Part shown: positions 1-6,632 of the stretch, in pieces
Position numbering within the stretch: the first letter of the stretch is position 1
Layout of the letters: each line of letters starts with the position of its first letter
NCBI GenBank assembly: GCA_003526375.1
Contig: DPDG01000094.1
Span: forward strand, 1-15,497
From: Lentisphaeria bacterium
Lineage (GTDB): Bacteria > Verrucomicrobiota > Lentisphaeria > Victivallales > UBA1829
DNA: 15,497 bases
Direction: 5' to 3'
Translations under genes and position numbers: made by a program
Notes under the pieces: generated by a model
The model's database searches: none
The model's input: the letters and a program-made list of their open reading frames with translations, nothing else
Told to the model about the DNA's origin: nothing

Positions 1-5
1 GTTAA

Positions 6-164
6 TTTGTCCAGCACAATAAGTATTTATTCGGGTTCCCGCATTCCAACGGCGCAAACGTGCTGTTCGTGGACACTCATGTGGAATGGCTTCCGATCAG
101 GACGGTTCCGACGCAGGAGAATGTTGATTACGGCGACCGGAGAATCTTTTGGTATTTTAATTGA
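6..164 (+). pseudogene. C-terminal fragment of an H-X9-DG pseudopilin-like protein
   Basis: The reading frame that ends at the TGA at 162-164 encodes a tail with the segment HSNGANVLFVDTHVEW. This matches the end of prepilin-type proteins with an H-X9-DG domain, with D-T in place of D-G. The same frame has a TAA at 3-5, so an intact gene cannot run straight in from the left. Either a frameshift lies near the window edge (the +2 frame reads LICPAQ just before it) or this is a decayed copy. The N-terminal pilin helix, if any, lies outside the window. Family assignment rests on the motif; the broken state is read directly. Confidence 0.5.
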
Positions 165-189
165 CATTTTCAATATAGAGTGTTTCAAT
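161..189 (+). promoter_or_regulatory. Candidate sigma70 promoter for the TPR/DUF4838 unit
   Basis: A perfect TTGACA at 161-166 is followed after 17 bases by TTCAAT at 184-189, a 4-of-6 match to the -10 consensus. The predicted transcript would begin near 196, about 30 bases before the ATG at 228. The -35 overlaps the stop codon of the upstream fragment. The -10 is weak, so this is only a candidate. Confidence 0.4.
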
Positions 190-227
190 TTACCCCAATT
201 CAACATAAAAAAGAAAGGACCCGCCGC

Positions 228-788
228 ATGAAAACAGGAAATCTCATGGCCGCATTCGCTTGTGTCCTCTGTCTCGGACTCGGCGCTTATGAAAATTTCG
301 ATGCCGCATACAAGGATGCGCAGCGTCTGGAAAAAGAGAACAAAAATCCCGAAGCTCTGGCTGCCTTGCAGAAAGCGGCGGAGCTGTCACAGGCGGACTG
401 GCAGAGAGCCAGGGCCTTTGACATAGCTGCAAATATTCACCTCAAGATGCGGAACCCGGAGGAAGCCGCAAAGCAAGTCGCCGCACTTCAGGCATTGGCA
501 TTGAACCAGGAACAGACGATTGCTCTGCATCTGTTGAATGCCCGTGTCCTTACCGCGCAGAAAAAAACGGCGGATGCCAAGACGGAACTGCGGAAGATCA
601 TCGCGATTCAGAATGATTTTGAGCCGTATTATCTTTATGCCGGCGCGACTGTCAGCCTGAATCAGTTGAATGATCCGGCACTTGCCGGGGAATTCATCCG
701 GAAGTTCAATGCAAACAAGCGCGGCAAAGCCGAATGGATGCTGTCCCGTGTCAAGGACATGGAGAAAAAAATCGAAATAAAAAAATAA
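228..788 (+). CDS. Exported TPR-like protein, 186 aa
   Basis: I do not recognise a named family. The protein starts with a signal-peptide-like segment (basic K2, hydrophobic core at residues 6-19, possible cleavage near A20). The rest is mostly alpha-helical and alanine-rich. Helix pairs at about 24-55, 58-88, 92-123 and 128-160 resemble tetratricopeptide repeats, for example the stretch NPEALAALQKAAELS. The tail is lysine-rich. I chose the ATG at 228 because a GAAAGGA ribosome site sits 8 bases upstream; an ATG at 180 would put 16 polar residues before the signal peptide. The gene ends 15 bases before the DUF4838 gene and is probably co-transcribed with it. A role as a periplasmic scaffold or partner of that protein is inference. 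Confidence 0.75.
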   Translation: MKTGNLMAAFACVLCLGLGAYENFDAAYKDAQRLEKENKNPEALAALQKAAELSQADWQRARAFDIAANIHLKMRNPEEAAKQVAALQALALNQEQTIALHLLNARVLTAQKKTADAKTELRKIIAIQNDFEPYYLYAGATVSLNQLNDPALAGEFIRKFNANKRGKAEWMLSRVKDMEKKIEIKK

Positions 789-803
789 CGACAGGAGACT
801 CCG

Positions 804-3653
804 ATGAAACACATCATGACATCATTGCTCTGTTCCTTCGCATTGATCGTTTCCGCGGTGCAGTTTGAACAGGGCGCAAGAATCGTAAATGTCGGCGGCG
901 TTCCCGCCAGGGCGGAAAAACTGGAAATTGTCCTGCCGGCGGAAACGCCCCTCCTCAAATTCGCAGCAACGGAACTTCAGACTTTTCTTGAACAGGCCAC
1001 AGGGCGGAAACCGCCAGTCGTGAAGGAACCCCATGCGGACAGCGTTTCGCTGATTCTCGGCGACAACGTCTATGCCGTGAAAGCCGGGCTCAAAGTTTCC
1101 GCACTTCCCGAACAGGGATATTTCATCCGGCGCGTCGGCAGCCGGATCTATCTCGCGGGGAAAGACTCCGCCACGGACGCGCCGTCGCAGAACGGGTGGG
1201 CGCAGTGCTACCGGCGCGGCACATTGAGCGCGGTCTATGACTTCCTCGAACGTTTTGCGGACGTCCGTTTCTTTTTCCCCGGCGAAACGGGAACGGTCAT
1301 CCCGGCGAAAGGCGCCCTGATGCTTCCGCCGGTCATTGATATTCTGGAGCGGCCCGATTTCATAGACCGCCGTTTCCTGCACTACGACGGAAAATGGTAT
1401 GAGGGAGACGGCAGTTATGGCGGCGTCAAAGGAATCAACCTGAACCTGCTGCGTCTGCGCATGACTGAAAACTACATTCCGTTCGGTCACGGACTCGCGT
1501 ATCTGGATTATCTCCGGCGGTTCAAGGATCATCCCGAATATTTCGCATTGATGCCGGACGGCAGACGTCACAATGACGAGGGTTTTGTGCATACGGGACA
1601 TCTCTGCTTCAACAGCGGAATCCGCGAGGAGATCTATCAGGACGCCAAAACGTATCTGACCGGTGGTTCCGCTCAGTCGCGCGGACTCGGACACTGGAAT
1701 TCCAATGCGGCGCGTCCCGGATATTTCTCCCTCATGACGCAGGACTGGCTTTACTGGTGCGGCTGCGAAAAATGCCGCAGGATTTCTCCGCCCGGACGCG
1801 ACGAGGCATACAAGGAAAACAGGCAGGCGGTGAGCGATTTCATGTGGCAGTTCACGGCGGATCTTGCAAACCGGCTGAAGAAGGAAGGTGTTCCCGGAAT
1901 CATCACGCAAATGGCTTACCTGCCGTATGACAAAATTCCGAAATGCGACATCCCGCAGAACGTCGCCGTCCAGGTGGCGGTGACGGGTCCCGGCAAGAAC
2001 GACCAGAAAGCCGATGACGAAAAGATCAAGGCATGGGTCGGCAAACTCAAAAGCAAGGTCTCGCTGTGGACCTATCCCGGCAAATGGGGCAACAGGGCAA
2101 TGCCCGGAATTCCGGCGATGATGCATCATCACATGGGAAAATATTTCCAGGACCGCAGGGACTGGCTTTTCGGCGCGTTCATTGAATCCGAAACGGATCA
2201 CTATATCTTCAATTATCTGAATTATTACATCTTTGCGAAGGCGACCTGGAACACGGACACCGACCTGAACGCGGTTCTGGACGACCATTACCGCGTCATG
2301 TTCGGCAAAGGCGCTCCCATGATGCAAAAATTCTATGATGAACTGGAAACGCTCTGGGTGGACCGGATTGACGGAAATACCGCAGACACCGCGCTCGGCC
2401 CCGTGGCGACCCTCCCGACCGACATTGAGATATGGACAAAGATCTATTCTCCGGAAAAGCTCAGGGAATTTGAACGGTTGTTCAAAAATGCGGAAGCCGC
2501 CGCCGGAAAGGATGCCGATGCGTTGAAACGAATCCGCTTCATGAAGAAAAACATGCTGGAACCGCTTCTCGCCGCCGCGGAAAAATTCCGCATGTCGCAG
2601 AATTCGCTGGACAGTTGGAAAGTCGACCTTCCCGGAACAGTGTATCTGCGCGCTTACAAGGGCGACGTCAACGAAGTATCCACCGCCGTAAGGATTACCC
2701 GGGATCAGGATTACCTGATTTTCACGTTCCTGTGCGAAGAACCGCGCATGGCGGATATCAGGGCGGTCCAGCATGGCAAAGATGCGCCGCTGACTTTCGA
2801 GGACTCCTGCGTCGAACTGTTCCTGAATCCATCCGGAGACAGAAAGAACTATTATCATCTGATCGTCAATGCCAACGGAGCGCTGGCGGACTACTCCAAC
2901 CAGGTGAATGCGCCCCACGACCTGAAATGGAACAGCGGAGCGGAAGTCCGGACGAAGAAACTTGCCGGCGCATGGGAAGCGGTCATCAAGGTGCCGTGGA
3001 GCGCATTGGGCAATTATGACAAGGAAGGTTTTCCGGTCAATTTCGCGCGGCATCGCGCACTGAACGGCGCTCCCCCTAAAGAAATCTACTATCAGTGGAG
3101 TCCGCTCCCCGGAAGAAGTTTTCACGCGCTGGAACGTTACGGCAGACTCATGCTGAAAAAGCAGCCCCGCGTCAACGTGATCGACGATCCGGATTTCCAG
3201 GTGGAGCGCAAAGGACGCTATCAGGCGGGGAAATGGCTTCTCTGGACCAGCGACGATCCGGAAAAAGGACAGAAAATTGAACTGGACGGCAGGATTTTCA
3301 TTACCGGCGGGAAAAGTCTGCATCTGAAAAACATCCGGGGAAAACGGATGAACGCAGCGCAGAGGATCCCGGCATTGGAGCCCGGCACGAAATACCGTCT
3401 CTCCTACTTCATCAAAACGGAGAACCTGCAGTCTCCGGAAGGGGCGGGGGCATACCTTCACTTCACGAAAAACAAAGGAACGGCATTTCCGGGCACCCAG
3501 CTTGCGGGAACACATCCGTGGCATAAATTGACCTTTGAGTTCGTGACTCCGCCCGACACCGGCAAGGATGCAGTTCCGGTTCTCGGACTCTGGATCTGGA
3601 ACGCGCAGGGCGATGCGTGGTTCGATGATGTCCGGCTGGAAAAAATCAAATAA
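804..3653 (+). CDS. Secreted DUF4838-domain glycosidase-like protein with C-terminal carbohydrate-binding-like domains
   Basis: This 949-residue protein has a signal peptide (residues 1-18, ending VSA). Residues about 40-165 resemble the N-terminal alpha/beta domain of GH67-type and related glycosidases (LKFAATELQTFLEQATGRKP). Residues about 185-500 form the DUF4838 region, with the family's cysteine cluster CGCEKC at 319-324 and AYLPYDKIP at 371-379. Residues about 605-775 look like a CBM9-type domain (DSCVELFLNPSGDRKNYYHL at 667-686). Residues about 790-949 look like a second beta-sandwich binding domain (WFDDVRLEKI). An AGGAGA site precedes the ATG. DUF4838 proteins are found in glycan-use clusters and are thought to be glycosidases, but I know of no established substrate. 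The likely site of action is periplasm or cell surface. The gene is second in a unit with the TPR-like gene. Confidence 0.85.
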   Translation: MKHIMTSLLCSFALIVSAVQFEQGARIVNVGGVPARAEKLEIVLPAETPLLKFAATELQTFLEQATGRKPPVVKEPHADSVSLILGDNVYAVKAGLKVSALPEQGYFIRRVGSRIYLAGKDSATDAPSQNGWAQCYRRGTLSAVYDFLERFADVRFFFPGETGTVIPAKGALMLPPVIDILERPDFIDRRFLHYDGKWYEGDGSYGGVKGINLNLLRLRMTENYIPFGHGLAYLDYLRRFKDHPEYFALMPDGRRHNDEGFVHTGHLCFNSGIREEIYQDAKTYLTGGSAQSRGLGHWNSNAARPGYFSLMTQDWLYWCGCEKCRRISPPGRDEAYKENRQAVSDFMWQFTADLANRLKKEGVPGIITQMAYLPYDKIPKCDIPQNVAVQVAVTGPGKNDQKADDEKIKAWVGKLKSKVSLWTYPGKWGNRAMPGIPAMMHHHMGKYFQDRRDWLFGAFIESETDHYIFNYLNYYIFAKATWNTDTDLNAVLDDHYRVMFGKGAPMMQKFYDELETLWVDRIDGNTADTALGPVATLPTDIEIWTKIYSPEKLREFERLFKNAEAAAGKDADALKRIRFMKKNMLEPLLAAAEKFRMSQNSLDSWKVDLPGTVYLRAYKGDVNEVSTAVRITRDQDYLIFTFLCEEPRMADIRAVQHGKDAPLTFEDSCVELFLNPSGDRKNYYHLIVNANGALADYSNQVNAPHDLKWNSGAEVRTKKLAGAWEAVIKVPWSALGNYDKEGFPVNFARHRALNGAPPKEIYYQWSPLPGRSFHALERYGRLMLKKQPRVNVIDDPDFQVERKGRYQAGKWLLWTSDDPEKGQKIELDGRIFITGGKSLHLKNIRGKRMNAAQRIPALEPGTKYRLSYFIKTENLQSPEGAGAYLHFTKNKGTAFPGTQLAGTHPWHKLTFEFVTPPDTGKDAVPVLGLWIWNAQGDAWFDDVRLEKIK

Positions 3654-3683
3654 CCGGAAAAGCGCATCATCTCTTTTTCCGGT
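3653..3683. terminator. Bidirectional hairpin between convergent genes
   Basis: ACCGGAAAA at 3653-3661 pairs perfectly with TTTTCCGGT at 3675-3683 across a 13-base loop. The loop contains the stop codon of the minus-strand regulator (3667-3669), and the stem begins at the last base of the DUF4838 stop codon. The A/T ends of the stem could serve as a short U-run for transcription from either side. No longer U-tract follows, so efficiency is uncertain. Confidence 0.5.
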
Positions 3684-4506
3684 GTTCCGCAGGCGACATG
3701 TTGAAACGTCTGCGGAACACCCGGATGAAATAACTGGTATAGTTGAATCCGCTTCTCCGGGCGATTTCCTCAATCGTCACGGTATCGTTTTTCATCAGTT
3801 CAACGGCATAATCCAGGCGCATTTCATTCAAATACCCGCTGAATGTCTGCCCGCGGTATTGCCGGATCAGACGGGAAACCTGGGCGGGATGGACTTTGGC
3901 AATTTCCGCAATATCTTCGCGGACAATCGCATTCTGGAAGTTGCTTTGAAGCGCCTCGTGAACCCGTCCCCACTGCATTTCATGCGGAGAAAGATGGTAG
4001 GTATTGTCCTGCAACGCCTCTTTCACGATTTCCAGCAATGCACGGAAATTGAGCCGCGCAGACGGATGATCCTTTTCCGCACTCAGCAACGCGGCAAGAG
4101 TAAGTTTTCCCTCCTGATTCAAAGGATACTTTGTGTGATAATAGACATCCGGTCCGTTCTGATCCGGCGGTTTTCCGTTGTGTGCAATATACAAAACCCG
4201 GATATAATCCTCGTGAAATACGATTGAAATCATCCGGTGCGGCATGTCCCATATCTCTTTCGTCCAGCCGTAAGGCTGTGTCACAATCACATCGCCGCTT
4301 GTGAAAATAATATTATTCCATTGCCCATGCGAAGCGAATACAATATGCTTTTCTCCGCTCAGCGGCATAATGATCCTGGATGGGGGATAATACAGATGGA
4401 AAGCCGGAGGAGGCAGGGGGTAAGGATTGCCGAAATAAAGGTTCTTCAGTTCAATCTCTCCGGCTTCCGATAGAAAATCAATCATTTTCTCTCTGCTGAC
4501 CTGCAT
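3667..4506 (-). CDS. AraC-family transcriptional regulator
   Basis: This 279-residue protein has a cupin-like N-terminal sensing region (about 20-110, with FHLYYPPSRIIMPLSGEKH near the start). Its C-terminal AraC DNA-binding domain has two helix-turn-helix units. The first is at about 195-218 (REDIAEIAKVHPAQVSRLIR). The second is at about 243-268 and runs into the family signature FRRRFNMSPAEHR. The ATG is preceded by GGAGGG on the minus strand. Length and domain order are typical of sugar-responsive AraC/XylS regulators. It is divergent from the sialidase-like gene and convergent with the DUF4838 gene, so both units are plausible targets. The inducer cannot be read from the sequence; a released sugar is a guess from context. 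Confidence 0.9.
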   Translation of the reverse strand: MQVSREKMIDFLSEAGEIELKNLYFGNPYPLPPPAFHLYYPPSRIIMPLSGEKHIVFASHGQWNNIIFTSGDVIVTQPYGWTKEIWDMPHRMISIVFHEDYIRVLYIAHNGKPPDQNGPDVYYHTKYPLNQEGKLTLAALLSAEKDHPSARLNFRALLEIVKEALQDNTYHLSPHEMQWGRVHEALQSNFQNAIVREDIAEIAKVHPAQVSRLIRQYRGQTFSGYLNEMRLDYAVELMKNDTVTIEEIARRSGFNYTSYFIRVFRRRFNMSPAEHRKKR

Positions 4507-4527
4507 TGCGCCCTCCGTCTTCCTCTT

Positions 4528-4555
4528 ATAATAGCCGTCTTTTTCAAGGAAACAA
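4528..4555 (-). promoter_or_regulatory. Candidate promoter of the AraC-type gene
   Basis: On the minus strand, TTGTTT (4555-4550) is followed after 16 bases by TATTAT (4533-4528). This places a start about 15 bases before the ATG at 4506. Both boxes are near-consensus. The -35 overlaps the palindrome at 4551-4566. Confidence 0.4.
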
Positions 4556-4566
4556 ACTACTTTGTT
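4551..4566. promoter_or_regulatory. Palindrome, possible operator
   Basis: AACAAA at 4551-4556 and TTTGTT at 4561-4566 are perfect inverted repeats separated by CTAC. The element covers the proposed -35 of the regulator gene and lies 33 bases upstream of the -35 facing the sialidase-like gene. That position suits an autoregulatory site. AraC proteins more often bind direct repeats, and A/T-rich palindromes arise by chance, so support is modest. Confidence 0.25.
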
Positions 4567-4598
4567 AAAAAAGTATTATTTTTCTTTGGATTTTCTTA

Positions 4599-4627
4599 TT
4601 GCCGCACTCCCCGGTATGAATTATAAT
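4599..4627 (+). promoter_or_regulatory. Sigma70-like promoter of the sialidase/lyase operon
   Basis: TTGCCG at 4599-4604 and a perfect TATAAT at 4622-4627 are separated by exactly 17 bases. Transcription would begin near 4634, about 23 bases before the ATG at 4657, leaving room for the AGAAAAGGA ribosome site. This is the best promoter in the window. The imperfect -35 would fit activation by the divergent regulator (inference). Confidence 0.65.
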
Positions 4628-4656
4628 TAAACATAAACACAAGAAAAGGATATTTT

Positions 4657-5733
4657 ATGGCAATTCAGAAATTCACGGTCAGCAACGATCCGGATATTTA
4701 CGAAGCATGGCCCGACGTCGTGCTTGCGAATCCGGAAAAGATGGTCTGTGTTTTCAGCGAATGCACGCACCACGGCAATCGCTCCTATACACGGGTCATG
4801 CTCACGGAATCCACGGATCGCGGACGCACATGGACGCCGAAACACCCGTTGACGGAAGGCACCGCCGGAAAGGATTATTATTACAACTGTGCAAGAATCA
4901 ACCGCCTCTCGGATGGGCGGCTGGTCATCACGATCGACAGGGTCTTTCACAAAAACGACGAGTCAAAAGAGCAGAATGCACAGGTTCTCCTCTATTTTTC
5001 CGCAGACGAGGGCAATACATGGGAGGGGCCGTTCAGTACGCCGATGAACGGAATCGTGCCGGACAAACTGATCGAACTTCCCGGCGGACGCCTGATCGTT
5101 TCCGCACACTACCGGAGCAACGGCAGACTGGCACAGTTCATGCACTACTCCGACGACGGTGGGGAAAGCTGGAGCAGACGCATTACCGTGGCAGAATCTC
5201 CGCAATTCAATTTGTGCGAGGTCTCCATGCTTCCTCTGGGCGGCAATACGGTCGTCGCCTTCCTGCGGGAGAACTCTCTCGTCGGTTATGACTGCAAGAA
5301 AGTGATTTCATATGACAGAGGCAACACCTGGGGGAAGATCATTGATTTCCCGCTTCCGGGATGTCACCGTCCGACCGCAGGAATGCTGAATGACGGGAAA
5401 ATCCTGATTACTTATCGTTTCCATCAGGGCGGAAAGGGGTGGCTCGGAAGCTGGACTCAAAACTTCTTTGCCGCAGTAACGGACAGGGCGTCGGTACTTG
5501 CCGAAAACCGCGGCGAATCCTCTGCCAGAATCCTCCCGGTCGACTTCGACCGTTCCCCGAAATCGGATCTCGGCTACTCCGGCTGGGTTCAGTTTGCAGA
5601 CGGGGAAATTTATATCGTCAATTATATTGTGGATGACGCATGGGATAAAGCGCAGATTCGCGGCTACTCTCTCCGCATGAACGACTTCTTCTGCGATTCC
5701 GGAAGAAAGGAGGCGGACCAATGCGTATCCTGA
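4657..5733 (+). CDS. Sialidase-family (BNR/Asp-box) protein without a signal peptide
   Basis: This 358-residue protein should fold as a six-bladed beta-propeller of the sialidase superfamily. Four Asp-box repeats are visible: STDRGRTW (52-59), SADEGNTW (115-122), SDDGGESW (165-172) and SYDRGNTW (218-225). CHRPTAGMLNDGKILITYR at 236-254 matches a segment common in BNR-type sialidase-like proteins. Candidate arginine ligands exist (for example R254), but I cannot place the full catalytic triad. There is no N-terminal signal; the protein begins directly with polar sequence, which suggests a cytoplasmic location. The ATG follows an AGAAAAGGA site. The 3' end overlaps the lyase gene by 13 bases, so the two are translationally linked. 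The pairing supports sialic acid or related nonulosonate metabolism; exact activity is uncertain. Confidence 0.8.
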   Translation: MAIQKFTVSNDPDIYEAWPDVVLANPEKMVCVFSECTHHGNRSYTRVMLTESTDRGRTWTPKHPLTEGTAGKDYYYNCARINRLSDGRLVITIDRVFHKNDESKEQNAQVLLYFSADEGNTWEGPFSTPMNGIVPDKLIELPGGRLIVSAHYRSNGRLAQFMHYSDDGGESWSRRITVAESPQFNLCEVSMLPLGGNTVVAFLRENSLVGYDCKKVISYDRGNTWGKIIDFPLPGCHRPTAGMLNDGKILITYRFHQGGKGWLGSWTQNFFAAVTDRASVLAENRGESSARILPVDFDRSPKSDLGYSGWVQFADGEIYIVNYIVDDAWDKAQIRGYSLRMNDFFCDSGRKEADQCVS

Positions 5734-6617
5734 AGCTGAAAGGATTGATCGCCGCTGCATTTACTCCGTTCGCGGAAAACGGCGAAGTGAATTACGGGAT
5801 GATTCCGAAAATGGCGGATTCACTGTCTGCGGACAGTATTACGGGAGTTTATGTCTGCGGTTCCACCGGGGAAGGTATCTCCTGTTCCGTGGAGGAACGG
5901 ATTCAGCTCATGAAAGCGTGGAGCAAAGCTGCGAAAGGCCGTCTGACATTGATCGCACACACCGGAGCGCTGTCGCTGAAAGATATTTCTGTTCTGAACC
6001 GCAAGGCGGTCGAACTCGAATACGACGCTTTTTCCGTGATTCCCCCGACCTTCTTCAAACCCGGCAATGTGCGGGAGCTGACGGATTACTGCCGCGCCGC
6101 CGCGGAGTCCGCGCCGGAACTGCCGTTTTATTACTACCATACCATGAAGTCAGGCGTGGAAATACCCATGCGCGATTTTCTGGAATATGCGGACGGCAGA
6201 ATTCCAAATCTGGCGGGCGTCAAGTTCAACCATCACAATCTGCATGACTTCCAGAATGCGCTTCATGCCTGCGGGGGGAAATACGATGTCGTATTCGGTG
6301 TGGACGAGTTTTTCGCGGGAGCGCTTGCCCTCGGGACAAAAGCGTTCATCGGCAGCACCTATAACTATTCCGCATGTCTGTATCACCGTATCTGGAAAGC
6401 TTTTGAAGCGGGAGACTGGAAAACGGTTGAGGAAGACATGCGCAGAGTTTGTCTCGGCGTGGATCTTCTGATACGGAACGGCGGTATTTCCGCCGGAAAA
6501 GCCATGATGCTTCTAAAAGGAATCGACTGCGGCAAAGCGCGCCTGCCTTTGAAACAGCTCTCCCCGGAAGAACGCAAGGCAATCTCCGAAGCAATGAAAA
6601 GACTGCTGGAAAAATAA
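5721..6617 (+). CDS. nanA: N-acetylneuraminate lyase-like aldolase (DapA/NanA superfamily)
   Basis: This 298-residue protein has the length and motifs of class I pyruvate-dependent aldolases. GSTGEG lies at 47-52. A tyrosine cluster YYYH lies at 137-140 and should supply the catalytic Tyr. The Schiff-base lysine is K168 in AGVKFN. FGVDEF at 192-197 and GSTYNY at 211-216 are features of N-acetylneuraminate lyases rather than dihydrodipicolinate synthases. Such lyases split N-acetylneuraminate into N-acetylmannosamine and pyruvate in the cytoplasm. A GAAAGGAGG ribosome site lies inside the end of the sialidase-like gene, which this gene overlaps by 13 bases. The loop after YYYH (TMKSG) is one residue shorter than the usual form, so a related 2-keto-3-deoxy acid substrate remains possible. 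No ManNAc kinase or epimerase gene is in the window. Confidence 0.85.
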   Translation: MRILKLKGLIAAAFTPFAENGEVNYGMIPKMADSLSADSITGVYVCGSTGEGISCSVEERIQLMKAWSKAAKGRLTLIAHTGALSLKDISVLNRKAVELEYDAFSVIPPTFFKPGNVRELTDYCRAAAESAPELPFYYYHTMKSGVEIPMRDFLEYADGRIPNLAGVKFNHHNLHDFQNALHACGGKYDVVFGVDEFFAGALALGTKAFIGSTYNYSACLYHRIWKAFEAGDWKTVEEDMRRVCLGVDLLIRNGGISAGKAMMLLKGIDCGKARLPLKQLSPEERKAISEAMKRLLEK

Positions 6618-6632
6618 AGAATGGAGGCAATC

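Noticed and set aside
387..812. A 141-codon minus-strand frame opposite the TPR-like gene
   Set aside because: No ribosome site or domain; the plus-strand gene has a signal peptide, ribosome site and operon spacing.
822..3773. A 983-codon open frame on the minus strand, opposite the DUF4838 gene
   Set aside because: It mirrors the codon pattern of the plus-strand gene, lacks recognisable domains and a ribosome site, and the plus-strand protein has a signal peptide and family motifs.
3568..4227. A 219-codon plus-strand frame opposite the AraC-type gene
   Set aside because: It runs antisense to a clear DNA-binding domain and through the end of the DUF4838 gene, with no domain of its own.
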